DNA from: Capitella teleta
Lineage: Eukaryota > Annelida > Polychaeta > Capitellidae
Reading direction: 5' to 3'
Assembly: GCA_000328365.1 (NCBI GenBank)
Contig: KB304376.1
Coordinates: forward strand, 121,726 to 185,725
DNA: 64,000 nucleotides
A model generated the notes under the pieces. That model saw only the letters and a list, made by a program, of their open reading frames with translations. It ran no database searches and was not told the DNA's origin. The position numbers and the translations under genes were made by a program. Below, piece by piece: positions 36,955 through 48,304 of this stretch (position 1 is the first letter of the stretch; each line of letters starts with the position of its first letter).

Positions 36955-39900
36955 ATTGATTGATTGATTGGTGTTTTGATACACGCAATATAATGGGATA
37001 ATGGATTGGCTGGATGATTTGTAAATAGAATTATTGGTAAGAGTATTGATTTGTAGAATGATTGATTGACAAAATGATTGGTGGAATAAATGGTGGAATG
37101 ATGGAATGATTGGTAGCCAAAATGACGGAATGGTATAGATATAGATTGATCGATTGATTGATCTAAGGGTCGATTTACAAGATCGTGTTCGAAGCAGCTG
37201 CTTAATGGTAGCCAGCCAGATGTTCGCTGCATATAGCCAGCGGAGGTCGCAGACATAATGAAGTTTGCGAGCCATGGCTGTGAGCGCATGCGTCCGCATC
37301 TGCTAGCTGCCCCCATTGTGCCCATTGTCCGCAGCTCCATTGGAATAACTGCCCTGCGCAATTGCGATGTTGGTCCGAGCAACATTGACAGAGCAAAGAG
37401 TGCGCCGATGCATGGGCTGCATATACTGCAATCACATTACTCAACATCATCGTCGTGCACTAAACGCTTTCCACTGCTTCAACGCTTGTAGACAGAGCAC
37501 AGTGGCGAACAACGGTGCACTCAAAAGCGTCAAACCAATGGCGTCGCGACAATAACAGAAGCACGTGGCGCCGGCGACACCAACGTCCTTGACCTTTGAC
37601 CCGGCCCAGTTTGACGCTGACGCCTTTTGACGCCTTTTGTCTGCCTGTGTCGACGCAGATCAAAGCGAAATCACACACGCGTGAGAAACAATAATGACAA
37701 ATGGCGATGCCATTTATGACAACTCGCTTATTATTTACATGAATCTGATATCGCATATACGCCGTGGATGATAATTAATAATCATGAATGCAAGACATAA
37801 CAATCTGACGTACCGACCGGTGTAGCTCTGCCGTGTGGGCGTCTGATGCAAACAGGTAATAAAATCCTCGAAGTCAAGGGATTATTCCCGAAATGAAAGC
37901 ACCGCCAATATAACGGTCAGGGCGGATACTTAATCCGAGGTTTTTTGTCCGCGAGACGCAGAAGGAAAGTGAGGAGGCAGTCGGGGGGAAACGCCGACGA
38001 AGGCACGCTCTTTGAGAGGCAGGGGAGGCGCGTCCATCGATCGCTGGAGCTGCGGCTGCCCCACCCCCCCTCGCCGCCCCTTTGACTCGCGTGCCTCCTC
38101 CCCGCGGGCAGAGTTGTGTGTACTTGGATATCGAGTTACATCGAAATTAAACATTACTTAATTGGTGAGTTTGCCGCTCTTTTATATTTCCCATTATTGC
38201 ATATTCATCATGTTCTTCACATAAGAAAAAAAAAAATCTTTCTTTTTGGGGCTTTTTTTCAATTAAGTGCAAATGACTTTCAGAATCGGAAAACTAACCT
38301 GGTATCCTTCGAGAGAGTTGTTTTGCAGGAGTTTCCGGCATCTGTCGGATTCAGAGTTCGAACGGTCACCTGTCCCAGCCATCGCTGCATACCTGTGACA
38401 AAGGAAATTGAAGAGAATTATTTCGCAATGAATGTGTACATGGGGGCGAAATGCATATCCCGCATTGGAACATTTTGTTTCTCTCCACTAGTGGACAATC
38501 CAAATTCAGATATAACTTTGATCGCGATTAACTGGGATTCAAGCAGTGGGTTACAATTATATTGAGCATGGAATAAAAAGTGATGTTTCCATTCCCAACT
38601 GCACAATGAGAATGATCGAAAATGACGTCACGGATGTTACCGTACCTGGGATCATTCCAACTGCATTGTACAGTACCAATAACAACGGAAACATAATTAA
38701 GTATGTTACACCGAGGTATCGCTTTATTGCATAAATAGTGCGCGCATCAATCACCTTCTAAGGAACTCGTCGAAAGGCAAGCGCACAGGAAAGCCCGACC
38801 GGCGAATATTCACTGTTTCTAGCAGTCCGGCGAAGCGCAGCTGTTTCACGACATATTCATCGTCAAATTGTCCGGGCGATTGAACGGAATTCGGCTTCAA
38901 GCAGCGGATGAAATGCGGCGCCGCCTCGGAGATTTTGGACATGAGATCGGCCAAGGAGTTCTGAAAATGCGTTATGATTACATGAAATGCGTCGAGAAGT
39001 TGCATTCAAAGTGAAAACCGATCGAAAATAAATAAGATGCAAAATAGTCTTTTACCTTGAAATGAAACGCCATAGTTGACGGTCCTTTCCTTTCCGTGCC
39101 GATAACAGGCCTCTTAATACGGCTCCGGCGCGGCTGCATCACGATAATGACAGGTAATGATCAGTTCCGAGAAAATGAAAGTGCGTTATGACTCACTCTG
39201 TTCTCGCTTGGTTTCCGATTGAAGAAACTGAATCTTGACTTTCCTGAGGGTTTCCTGGACGCTTGCTGTCGGGTGCTCGGAGCAAGTGATCCTGTCCTCG
39301 TCAGGCGCGAATGAAACATTTCTTTCATCAAAAGACTGTCACTTGCTGAAAAATGATTCCGAATGAAGGAGGCGTGAAGATAGAGGCGGCCTACGATAAT
39401 CAGGTACGAACCGTGAATTCAATAACCATCTTTCGAAGCGACAATGCGTTATTTTTTTTAAAGTCAAAAAGAGTTTATTGGCACCAAAAAAAAAAAAACA
39501 GGTAAGTAGATACAAATTTGATAACTTTTACAGATAATTAAATATAAATTGGCCAAAAAGGGCAGACCCCAGATGGAGTATGGGCCCTCATGTATGTACT
39601 ATTACAGTTGTAATTTTTTTAATGTGTTTATAAATATGAATGCCAAACAAGTCAAATTATATTATAGAAAAGAAGAATGAATGATAAAAAAAAAAGCCCC
39701 AGAAAGAGATGGGAGGAGAAGGAAGAGAGATACCGACCATTATGACCATTATGTCCCATCGAAAAATGGTTATTGAATTCACGGTTAGTACCTGATTCTA
39801 CGCCCATTGCACGCCAAAAGTAACGAACCAAACATATTCCAAATAATACTTCAACTGAATTGTAGCATCTAGAATAGATTCATTTGTATGTAGGCCTATA

Positions 39901-42900
39901 TGTGTAGCTGCATTCTGTAGCCATAATATGTGGGGATGATTATCAATATAGAGGCTTGGAACGAGATTAGTGAATATGTATAGCTAGCTATATTTGTGTC
40001 ATTAAAGATTGAAGGTTGACCCTGAACTTTTCATGCGACACTAATGTACTTGATGGATTAATTTACTATAATTAATATGAGAAGGTTTTTTTTTTTTTTT
40101 TTTTTTTTTTTACCACTTTATCTGTTGTCGATTTCAAACTTTATTACTTGTCATTTCCCCTAGTGCGATCCTTTTATTTTGTTTACTTTTTATTTTACTG
40201 ATATTTTAATTACATGTATTTTTTAATTACTTAGTTTTTTAATTTCTATATTGATTATGTTTTCATTCATGGCGATCGATGGAACACTTAGGCCTACGGT
40301 GGCGAGTGGCTTAAGTATACGTATTCACCCACTAGTAATCTGTGCGGGTTTGCAATTAGAAACGCACATTTGCAAGATTGCCAATGCATCGGTGTGACAT
40401 ACTTGTAGGTTGTGTGGAAGACAAATCATGATCTGAGAGGCCAAAGGTCAAGGTCGCAATATCGTCTGCTTGCCTCCGGTATCCCCGGATGACAATATCA
40501 TGCTCACCGACACTTATAAGATAGAACACCGTCTGAATATTCTCTTATACATCTAAGATCACCGCTGACGAATAGGCTAGACACTTAAATATCCCAGGCA
40601 CAGATCCAGTTTGACCGCGGCAGAACACCCATATCCAGTTTAATCGCTACGTGTGCTTTTTCATTTCAATTTCGGTATATTGATGACCAAAGTGCTAGGC
40701 AAAATAAGCACGTTCACCACTCATAACTCAATTTATATCCACCTATTAGCATATATGCATGCACCACACTGTCTACACATAATGAGAAACGCAACCTCAT
40801 AGACGAATATTATTCGTATGGGGTTGCGATTCTATAGGCATTCAGTAAAGGCCAAGGAAGAAAGTCTTACTCTTCATTGTGAACAGAATGTTGTTGGGGA
40901 GGGTGTCACGATTCTTATCAAGGACGCCACTGAGGTCATAGGTCACTGCACCTGCGTAGTGTAGGACTGAGAAGGAAGGACCCATGTCCTTAGGGGCTGT
41001 GTACACTGACGAGTATTTCTGGCCTGAAATTCACGGCATATAACTGTATTTCACGGTGTTTAATTATTTTACCAGGACCGGTGTGCAGCTTAAGCGCCAG
41101 AGTGAGATCGGTGGCTTTGGGGAAGCGACTCTCCTCGTCCAGGATGCTCAGCAGACAGAGTGGCTTCTACAAAAGACGAACACAATTGATAAGATGCATC
41201 TCTCTGCAGACCTTGACTAATACAACCTTGATGAAGAGGTCAATGACCTGTTGGTTGCTGACGTAGTGCATCTGCTGCAGTTGAACGCCTTCGAGTTCGC
41301 AATCCTTCATTTCCTGCTGGAAGATGCGCTCGTTGAAGAAAGACTGCAGGCGTTCATTGCTCAGGTTGATGCACATTTGTTCAAAGCCGTTGCTGGCAAA
41401 ATTCTCGAAGCCAAAGATGTCCAAGATTCCAATCTCCAGCGACGAAGGGCTGAAAACAGATGGGGGGCTGATGAATGGCTGGAGAGAGGCTGAAGAAAGA
41501 GAGGCTGAAGAGAGGCTGAAGAAAGAGGGGCTTAAGAGAAGCCGAAGAAAGAGAGGTTGAAGAAAGAAAGGCTGAAGAGAGCTGAAGAAAGAGAGGCTGA
41601 AGAGAGGTTGAAGAAAGAAAGGCTGAAGAGAGCTGAAGAAAGAGAGGCTGAAGAGAGGTTGAAGAAAGAAAGGCTGAAGAGAGCTGAAGAAAGAGAGGCT
41701 GAAGAGAGGTTGAAGAAAGAAAGGCTGAAGAGAGGCCGAAGAAAGAGAGGCTGAAGAGAGCAGAAGAAAGAGAGGCTGAAGAGAGGCTGAAGAAAGAGAG
41801 ACTGAAGAGAGACTGAAGAAAGAGAGACTGAAGAGAGGTTGAAGAAAGAAAGGCTGAAGAGAGCTGAATGAAGAAAGCGAGGCTATGAAACTGATATTCA
41901 GAACTCCAGATGCCGGTACAAGTAATATGAGTGTAGCATTATGGAGCAGTTAGGTAGCAGAGAGTGATATAGAGGCTCAAACCTTCCCTCAGCTGGCTGG
42001 ATCAGCTGATTGATGCCATTGACGATCCAACTGAATAATCTGCCGTACAAAGATTTCGCCAGAGCGTCCGTACAATCCCTGGCTTGACTCACTCCCCACT
42101 CCCGTTTTATTTGCTCGCCTGTTAGTTAATAAACAATTAAAATGCTGATGACGTCACTGGAAACTTACCTCTAGTGATCATCACCTCTGATACGAGAGCG
42201 GACGCTAGTTCACCGGCTGGAACTTGCAGCATAGCCGCCACTAATCAACAAATTGCTTTTCATGTTTGATTTCTAAATTGATAAATAATACCTTTACGGA
42301 TCAACTGCGGGTTGGTGACACGCGCGGCATCGTTACTTCCATGTGCTTCGAAAAGAACGTCTCCCAAATGCAGGATAGCAGACAGTGAGAGCATCAAATG
42401 ACCGACGTCCTGCGTGCAGATACGTTATGATTTAGTGCGTTGTGATTCATCCAGTAATATTACTCACGGTGTCTGTGAATCCGATGTAGCGAAGGCAATC
42501 ACGCAACTCCTTGCATGCCTCCCTGTTCTCGGCGTTCAACTGATCGTCCAAGCTGACGCCAGCTGTCATCAAGTATCTAAGATGACACCAATTAGAACTG
42601 CAGCGTCCATGACAACCGAAGGGCGTACCTGTGGTTGTGGATGGTCTCAAGGCCGTATTTAACGTATTCGTCCGTTGAGAGGCCGGCGAAGAGAACGTAG
42701 AAAATGTGGAAATTGCGCTCTCCTCTTGCTTGGTGCACAACTCGAGATTTCTCCAGGAGGTATTCGCTCAACTTGGCTGAAATTCGACAACATTCGAATT
42801 AGGTTAATATTTATTGGGTGGGTTTATCTAAGGTAAGTGAATAATATTAAGATGTGGTAAAGTAAGATAATAAAGGTAAGGTAACTGATGAACTCTAAAC

Positions 42901-45900
42901 CGATCGAACAGGTTGTAATGTGCCTGCATGAGGGTCTGTGCCCACCTCCTTGCACGAAGCCATCTTCCGGAGTCACCATGAGTTCAATGTATTTTCCGAA
43001 TCGAGATGAATTTCCGTTCATGGAAGTTTGTGCATTCCCGAAGGCCTCCAGCAAAGGATTCACCTGCATCCAGAACAAACATAAATAAATAAACAGAATG
43101 AAACCTGATATACACGTAAAGGATTTTGTGGTTGAGAAAATGATCTCAGACATGGCGATCGTCGAAAGGAATTTAATAGTCTCGTGTTCCTCGTGTGGAG
43201 AGCTACCTCCCACACACAGGCACGCCTCTGGGGTGAATCCCGGAGGCATTGATAGAACACAATCAACATCACCTCGAGCAGCTTCGCATTATCACGCAGC
43301 ACTTGAAGCCTTGCAATGATACAATGCTTCTCGACATCTTTCTCGATTCATAATGAGCCAACAAACAATCAATGGACATTACAATTGCGGGTTATACGTT
43401 TGAGACCCTTCTCTGATATCATAACATTTTGTCCATACCATGTTGAACTTGAAATATCCGGGTTTTATCTTTCTTTGTTTTCTTTTTCAGGTCTAAAGTA
43501 TAAAAGGAGAAAGAAAATCCTCTGCCGACGTACACGTACGTGCACTTTTGGTTTTCCCAAACCTCCGCTGGGTCCTCTGATTTCATTGAAACAAACGGCG
43601 ATATATGTCGTGGCTACTTTTGGATTTAATTACGCTAATCCTCTTGTTTGGGGATCTGATATTCCTGACCATAAAACTCTCACACTTTGTGCTCCCTCGT
43701 AGTTCACATATTTATTAATTTCGCCTCGCATTACTCGTTTACGGTCGTAAAAATGTCTTGATTATAATGTTGTTACGTAACCTCACGTCGTGAAGGTAGG
43801 GCTGAAAACGCCCGCACCCTTTAATTAATCTTCACCTGTGCTCGATTTCCACAATAATTAAAGCAAGTGTTCGTTGGAAATCGGGGAGTTCTCCATCGAC
43901 CAGCGGCCACTTCACGTATCCAGAGCAGTTCGTCATCCCTTGGCTAGCCCAAAAGGCTGCCTACTACAGGGACTGGATCGCGATACTGGCCAATTAGACG
44001 GGGAATGTGTGCCCTGCCTACTCCCCTGCCTGGGGATGTGTGCCTCCTGCCCACTCCCCAGGCACGTAACATATATACGCCCTATGCCAGCAAAAATGGA
44101 CGCGGCCATTTATGGCACCCGTACGTGTTTCTTGTCGGTTGTATGTCTCATGTTCACACAAATGCTGTCATTTCAATGGGTCAAAATATTAGCTTTTATT
44201 TGTGTGGTGATAAAATACAGGCCAGAAGTTTGTGTCGTCCATATCACATAGAGCATGCGAACCAAGGTCACGGTGCTGATGTGTTACATGTAGAATGTCA
44301 AATATATTCCACTGACTAGTCGCAGTACTGACTGAAACATTAGCATTGCAAAGAACTTGGAGAGTCTGTAAATACTGTGCTGGTAGGTTCGAGTATTCAG
44401 CCTTGAGTCCCTGACCGGGGGCGAGCCACTAACCAGAAATATGATTACATTGTTGCACTATTGCTGCGCCTGGGTATGCATGATACCCTGGCAATTGAGC
44501 GAGGCCTCTGATTGTGATGTGAATTAATTCATTAAATAGGACACCAACCCTTTGGATTTTAGCGACGAGACCGCCTTCTCCGCTGTGTGCGACCGTCAGG
44601 AGGTGTTGGAGGAGGTACTTGCAGGACTCTGTTTTCCCTGCCCCACTTTCGCCACTGATGACGCAGCACTGCGACGATTGCTGTGTCAACAAGGAGCGGA
44701 AGATGTTGGCTGCAAGACCAAAGATGTGCGGAGGGAGGGATGTCGGGGCCTCCGATTGGTAGCGATGCGAAACCTTCAAACATAGAAGACATTAGTAAAG
44801 AAGAAGTGCCCAGCGAATGTTGACTCACTGATTTGTTGTAGATAGGGAGAGGTTTGAAGGGGTTGACTGCGACCAGAATGTCACCAACATTGGTCTGTGA
44901 ATATGTGAGAGTTTGGATTTTTGGTTTACAAAGACTTGTAGACTATTACGCGCAGAGCACTTACATAGATACTGTCGATGCCGTATCTTTGCTTCAGATT
45001 AATCGTCAATGTCGTCTCCGTGATTTCACTCAGCTTGGTTAAATCGTCATCGTCAGCGCATGAATGCAGAATTGCCTACATGCACAAGAGAGATACGACA
45101 TGAATAATGAAAAAAAACTCAATACAATCTATGCCACAAACCTTCTCCGCATAGATGATCTCTTTCTGTGTCTTGGCGAACGAAAGGTCGGCGTAAATGT
45201 TGTCGTCCTCATTGACGTCATCATAACCGTCCACTTCGTCTTCAGTGTCGCTATCTCGAGTGCTCGTTTCTTGAGGCTGATGTTTCTTCAGCTGATTCGA
45301 TATCGTTTTAGCCTCGTTCAGTTCGTCAGATTTTGAGAATGACGAGCCCCTTGGTAGCCTTCGAGGTGAACACAGAAAAGTCAGAGCAGTTCCATGTCAT
45401 AAGGAATTCATCATCTTACAGTGTTTTACTGTTGATCCTAGAGAGTAAGGCTGCCTCCCCATATTCACTCCCTTCCTTCCGTTCCTCCTCCTCTTCTTCT
45501 TCCTCCTCCTCTTCTGGTTTCGATTTCCTCTCCGCCCTCTTCAGCGTCTTCTGAATGGACAGTGTTGCGGCCAGTGCGCTGGCCTTCTGCCGTTGACCGG
45601 CGGTCAGCCTGCCAGGGTCAGATCCACTCTTCAGCAGCAGCTTCACCATTTTGGACTGTAGTGGTCAGAATTATTGATTGCTTGATTGATTGGTTATCAT
45701 TTACCTGAGAGTATTTCGAGGCCAGGTGCAGAGCGGTGAATCCATCGTCATCCGCTTGGTTCAGATGGGCGCCATTTGCCAGAAGTGCCTTCACAACCAG
45801 CATGTATCCATTTGCAACGGCGACATGTAACTGTATAAGAAACCAAATGTGCTGTTATAGTTTCACCGTAGTAACCATCGATGATGCATTACCATGGTTA

Positions 45901-46790
45901 CCCCGTTCTCCCCTGGACGATTGAGATCCTCTCCCATCTCGATCATTTCCTGTACATCAGTCAACATTTTCCTCGGCGCTTCCAGCCGAAAGTATTGCAG
46001 CTGGTCCTGGTCGATCCCTTCAAAGTTCAAGGATTAACTCAATGTCATATGGTGGTCTATATTTCTCACCTAAATCCTGCAAGTGCTTCTGGATGTAGTA
46101 CAGACTGAATGAACCCTGAGGAGCATGATCAACAGCGAAGTTTCCATCGACATCAAGAATACAGCAATCTGCTCCGTTCTACTTAGATTAAAACACAGAA
46201 CACGTTCAGTGTTATACACAAGCCCACGACCACCACCTCACAGAGAGCAGCAACTGGACAATGTCCACTCTGTCCAGTTGACAGCTGAAGTGCAGAGGTG
46301 TCCAACCGTCTGAATCTTGTGCGTTGATGTCTGCTCCGTTCGCGAGAAGGGTCTCAGCAGCGCGAAGGTTGTCACCGATGCAACACTATCGATTGGTTCA
46401 CAGATGTTTTCAGTACAAAATAGACAAAACGAACCTTATGCAACAGGGTCAAACCATTGGGGCTACAGAAGTTGACGTCAATGTTCTCAGTCATGAGAAG
46501 CAACACTTGATGAGAATCATGAGATAATAATAATAATGCAACAGCATTGCATATGAGCTACCTTCCCTATCGTCGTACCTGACCACTGCATCGGCCAAGC
46601 ATTCGTTGGTCTGGAAGTGGACCTCTGTTGCTTTCCTGTTGCTTTTCCTCTGGTTCTTTTGCTCGTGGGTTGTGCTGCTGTTGCTGTTGCTGTTGTACTT
46701 CTTTACTTGTTCCTGACGAAGCTGTCTCAGCAGTTTCTGTCTTTGGGGCAGCGGCAGGGAGTCGAGAACTGCTTTGTCGATTTCCATCAT
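18388..46790 (-). CDS. MYO16: Class XVI myosin with WH2 and PxWK C-terminal modules
   Basis: An unconventional myosin, modelled as 38 coding exons whose phases agree throughout, giving about 2013 residues (human MYO16 about 1860, from memory). The N-terminus [20 protein letters not shown] closely follows vertebrate MYO16 (MEIDQCLLESLPLGQRQRL). Order: coiled start and EVHF motif, ankyrin repeats (~75-330), acidic linker, motor (~420-1120), IQ-like segment (~1152), NYAP-homology motif (~1424-1454), proline-rich tail (~1455-1786), WH2 domain (~1802-1818), three PxWK modules (~1909-2013). The ankyrin part of vertebrate MYO16 binds protein phosphatase 1. The tail modules suggest direct actin monomer and filament binding. 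An acceptor (TTACTTTCAG) just before the start implies an untranslated exon further upstream. Exon lists are in the next three entries. The main doubt is whether one transcript spans all exons, since introns up to 4.3 kb interrupt the tail. Confidence 0.85.
18580..18682. repeat. AT-rich 19-bp minisatellite
   Basis: About 5.4 tandem copies of ATTCATTATGAATATGAAT, nearly perfect and itself close to palindromic. It lies in the last intron of the myosin gene (between exons 37 and 38). Confidence 0.9.
19589..21330. other. Myosin intron 35 with possible internal first exon
   Basis: On the minus strand an ATG at 19943 in good context (GAGATGG) opens a frame to 19656 with coding-like composition ([19 protein letters not shown] ...), described as a finding. 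On the plus strand, frames at 20021-20350 and 20528-20794 match nothing I recognise. No transposon ends are evident. Confidence 0.4.
22470..22561. repeat. 17-bp tandem repeat
   Basis: About five head-to-tail copies of AGACGAATGAGACCCAM. The units abut without spacers, so it is a simple minisatellite. Confidence 0.85.
23479..23492. promoter_or_regulatory. RFX X-box match
   Basis: GTAACCATGGCAAC fits GTNRCC-NN-RGYAAC perfectly. It lies in myosin intron 32, about 460 bp from another match. A site for an RFX transcription factor is inferred. Confidence 0.45.
23950..23963. promoter_or_regulatory. RFX X-box match
   Basis: GTCGCCATGGCAAC, a perfect dyad match to the X-box, in myosin intron 32. Flanking sequence differs from the other matches, so it is not a copy of the same repeat. 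Confidence 0.45.
24260..24960 (-). mobile_element. 5'-truncated LINE fragment (reverse transcriptase C-terminal region)
   Basis: The minus strand encodes [20 protein letters not shown], then [25 protein letters not shown] and YKALHGLAP, then in another frame [10 protein letters not shown] and [13 protein letters not shown]. This is the conserved end of the non-LTR retrotransposon pol protein seen in CR1/L2-like elements. The change of frame near 24500-24590 shows at least one frameshift, and the fragment lacks the endonuclease and most of the reverse transcriptase. It lies in a myosin intron in the same orientation as the gene. Confidence 0.85.
26391..26544. repeat. 17-bp perfect inverted repeat enclosing myosin exon 31
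   Basis: Arms AATCATAACGCACTTTT (26391-26407) and AAAAGTGCGTTATGATT (26528-26544) are perfect complements, 120 nt apart. Between them lies the whole of exon 31 (26428-26520) with both splice sites. On the coding strand the first arm sits 8 nt before the 3' splice site and overlaps a branch-point-like CATAAC. Confidence 0.9.
27194..27207. promoter_or_regulatory. RFX X-box match
   Basis: GTCGCCATGGTAAC fits GTNRCC-NN-RGYAAC perfectly. It lies 19 nt past the donor of myosin exon 30, inside intron 30. Confidence 0.4.
27491..30760. other. Myosin intron 29 (3.3 kb)
   Basis: AT-rich, with a (TA)n run near 27699-27718 and a C-run near 28405. Short open frames on both strands show no recognisable protein. 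I see nothing that can be supported as a gene or transposon. Confidence 0.5.
30975..30988. promoter_or_regulatory. RFX X-box match within coding exon 28
   Basis: GTCGCCATAGCAAC is a perfect consensus match, and a near match GTTGCCATGGTGAC lies at 30947-30960. Both are inside myosin coding exon 28, so coding constraint may explain them. Confidence 0.3.
31071..35371. other. Myosin intron 27 (4.3 kb)
   Basis: Contains the mariner-like element at 32922-34106. The segment 34870-35230 is GC-richer with a possible repeat character, but its class is unknown. No coding exon between exons 27 and 28 is apparent. Confidence 0.5.
32922..34105. mobile_element. Mariner-like (Tc1/mariner superfamily) DNA transposon, degenerate
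   Basis: Inverted repeats of about 37 bp at 32921-32957 and 34069-34106: ATACAGAGKGGGCCAAAAGT, then AGTC(T)TATCTACTCCATG, with one mismatch and one gap. TA flanks both ends. The length, about 1.18 kb, is typical of a full mariner, but no intact transposase frame is visible on either strand, only short frames. It lies in a myosin intron. Confidence 0.75.
36737..38298. other. Myosin intron 24 with (TGAT)n tract
   Basis: A tetranucleotide tract of TGAT units covers about 36918-36972, with degenerate TGAT/ATGA-rich sequence continuing to about 37170. Long open frames on the minus strand (36780-37450) are a by-product of this repeat. Nothing else is recognised. Confidence 0.6.
39346..40870. other. 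Myosin intron 20
   Basis: Holds a second copy (39917-39969) of the TATAGAGGCTTGGAACGAGA repeat also found at 12137-12202, and a T-run of about 26 at 40086-40112. No exon is seen. Confidence 0.5.
41460..41880. repeat. Purine-rich GAAGARAGGCTGAAGA minisatellite
   Basis: Irregular tandem units, with a ~51-bp higher-order period in part, fill most of myosin intron 17 (41450-41982). On the plus strand they make an open frame ([16 protein letters not shown] repeated), antisense to the gene and intronic, so it is not called as coding. Confidence 0.85.
43064..44548. other. Myosin intron 11 (1.5 kb)
   Basis: Contains a plus-strand open frame of 128 codons (43316-43702) that I do not recognise and that lacks an evident splice context. 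A segment near 43990-44060 has short tandem GTGTGCC/CTGCCTACTCCCC repeats. No supported gene. Confidence 0.4.
45142..46790 (-). other. MYO16: MYO16 exons 1-8: N-terminus, ankyrin repeats, acidic linker
   Basis: Exons (high to low): 46562-46790, 46435-46505, 46242-46385, 46070-46178, 45893-46017, 45705-45830, 45420-45655, 45142-45358. Ankyrin signatures are clear: [40 protein letters not shown] and [14 protein letters not shown], with NGADINAQD and [10 protein letters not shown] loops. The PP1-docking motif of MYO16/MYPT proteins (KVHF in human) reads EVHF here, lacking the preferred basic residue. The linker has a Glu run and the acidic stretch [18 protein letters not shown]. In exon 3 the donor GTGAGG at 46241 is required to keep phase. 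Confidence 0.85.
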
Positions 46791-47580
46791 TGGTTTTGTG
46801 GGATATTGATTCTGAAAGTAATTGAATAAATTTGATGTCACATGGTGTGCACATACGTAAGCCCGGATTTGTTAGAATACTTTAAAAATGCAATGGTGTA
46901 CATATCATATTTCTATTTCAGGCTCTGTTGAGCTAAGCACTGGCCACACACCTGTGATATCATGATCGAGTCCTCTCGCTGTGACGTCATATATGGTCGA
47001 TTAAAATGCCAACACGGCCGTCCAGTCCAGTCTCAAACTAATTGACAGTCTGACTATTTATTTAAAATGAAATCTGAAGGTATGTACTATTTTATATTTT
47101 GACTTCAAATTACCCCACAGAGTCATAGAGTCAAACCTAATTATAGAGTTTTGAGGAAATGCGCGCTGGGTAATTCCACAAACCCGGATATGCTCGTAAC
47201 TTCTTTCGTCGTGACAGTGAATTTTTTTCGTGCTCTGTGCTTCCTTTTACGTACCCGCTCTTGCTAAAGACGTGTTATTTACTTGTGGTGTGAATGCGTC
47301 TTGCATAAACTTATCCTAATTATAAAACCTTTTCAGATTAGACAGGTGAAAATTTGAAAGATACGTACGTAGCTTTCGGCATAAATGACCTTAACAACAC
47401 TGAAATATATAACAGCGCAGAGGCTGACATGGTCATTTGATCACGGGTCATTCTCACGTAGAAGAAAGTACTTTAAAATTATTTATGATGTGGGTCATGG
47501 TAACCTATGCAACTATTTCACGAATCGTCTCAGAATCTTTAAATGCGCCTCACGAAGTCGTGCTGCTCTAGAGAACAGAC

Positions 47581-47792
47581 GTATAATACGTATGTATACG
47601 TATAATACGTATGTATACGTATAATACGTATGTATACGTATAATACGTATGTATACGTATAATACGTATGTATACGTATAATATGTATGTATACGTATAA
47701 TACGTATGTATACGTATAATACGTATGTATACGTATAATACGTATGTATACGTATAATACGTATGTATACGTATAATACGTATGTATACGTA
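47581..47792. repeat. 19-bp palindrome-rich minisatellite
   Basis: About 11 tandem copies of GTATAATACGTATGTATAC with only one visible variant (ATATGT for ACGTAT). Each unit is rich in TACGTA and GTATAC palindromes, so single strands can fold on themselves. Confidence 0.95.
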
Positions 47793-48230
47793 ATGGTGTG
47801 TTTTACTTCCTAACCACTAGAAACAGGTGCATGCATGTTCCTTTTCAAACTGATAGATGACTGAGTGTGTTGTGGATCGATGATTGACTTTCACATTAAG
47901 GAGCTATCGAACCTAGAACTACAAAATTCACAGGCAGCCAGATACTCTCTTAATGTACATGTGCATTAAGCTGTTTATTATGATTCAATTGACTCACATG
48001 ACGTTGATGCCTGAATTCTTCTTGAAACGTGGATTGCGTAATTTCCAGCCATCGCTAGCTCTTTCGTGTGTTTCGGGTCACTACATGTATCAGTATAAGA
48101 TGTGTTTTTATTTCATCTTCAACTCGTTTCTGTGCTCAGTTGATCAGTTCGTGGTGCTTTGCGTTGCAGGAGGAGACACCAGCGATGTTGCCTTGGCACT
48201 CTCGACATTCGTGTAACATGATCCGCAGTC

Positions 48231-48304
48231 NNNNNNNNNNNNNNNNNNNNNNNNNNNNNNNNNNNNNNNNNNNNNNNNNNNNNNNNNNNNNNNNNNNNNN
48301 NNNN
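48231..48304. other. Assembly gap (74 N)
   Basis: A run of 74 N between the myosin 5' region and the carrier gene. Confidence 1.

Larger units (their letters stand above)
36640..45075 (-). other. MYO16: MYO16 exons 9-25: myosin motor domain and converter
   Basis: Exons: 44965-45075, 44829-44894, 44549-44773, 42946-43063, 42629-42776, 42468-42576, 42292-42409, 42169-42240, 41983-42118, 41227-41449, 41073-41166, 40871-41023, 39197-39345, 39057-39134, 38755-38960, 38299-38392, 36640-36736. The P-loop [10 protein letters not shown] (~residue 519), switch [14 protein letters not shown] (~569) and switch [11 protein letters not shown] (~798) are canonical and spaced as in active myosins. The actin-binding region [11 protein letters not shown] and the SH1-like helix [15 protein letters not shown] are present. 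Exon 21 carries a basic, serine-rich loop 2 ([15 protein letters not shown]). A canonical P-loop contrasts with vertebrate MYO16, which I recall as GERGSGKSE. Confidence 0.9.

Noticed and set aside
36780-37450. Minus-strand frames up to 201 codons rich in INQSINQS
   Set aside because: They arise from the (TGAT)n tract and flanking degenerate repeats in a myosin intron.
41557-41754. Plus-strand coding frame with [16 protein letters not shown] repeats
   Set aside because: It is made by a purine-rich minisatellite inside a myosin intron, antisense to the gene, with no start or splice context of its own.
43316-43702. 128-codon plus-strand frame in a myosin intron
   Set aside because: No family resemblance, no neighbouring exons, and an AT-rich composition like the surrounding intron.
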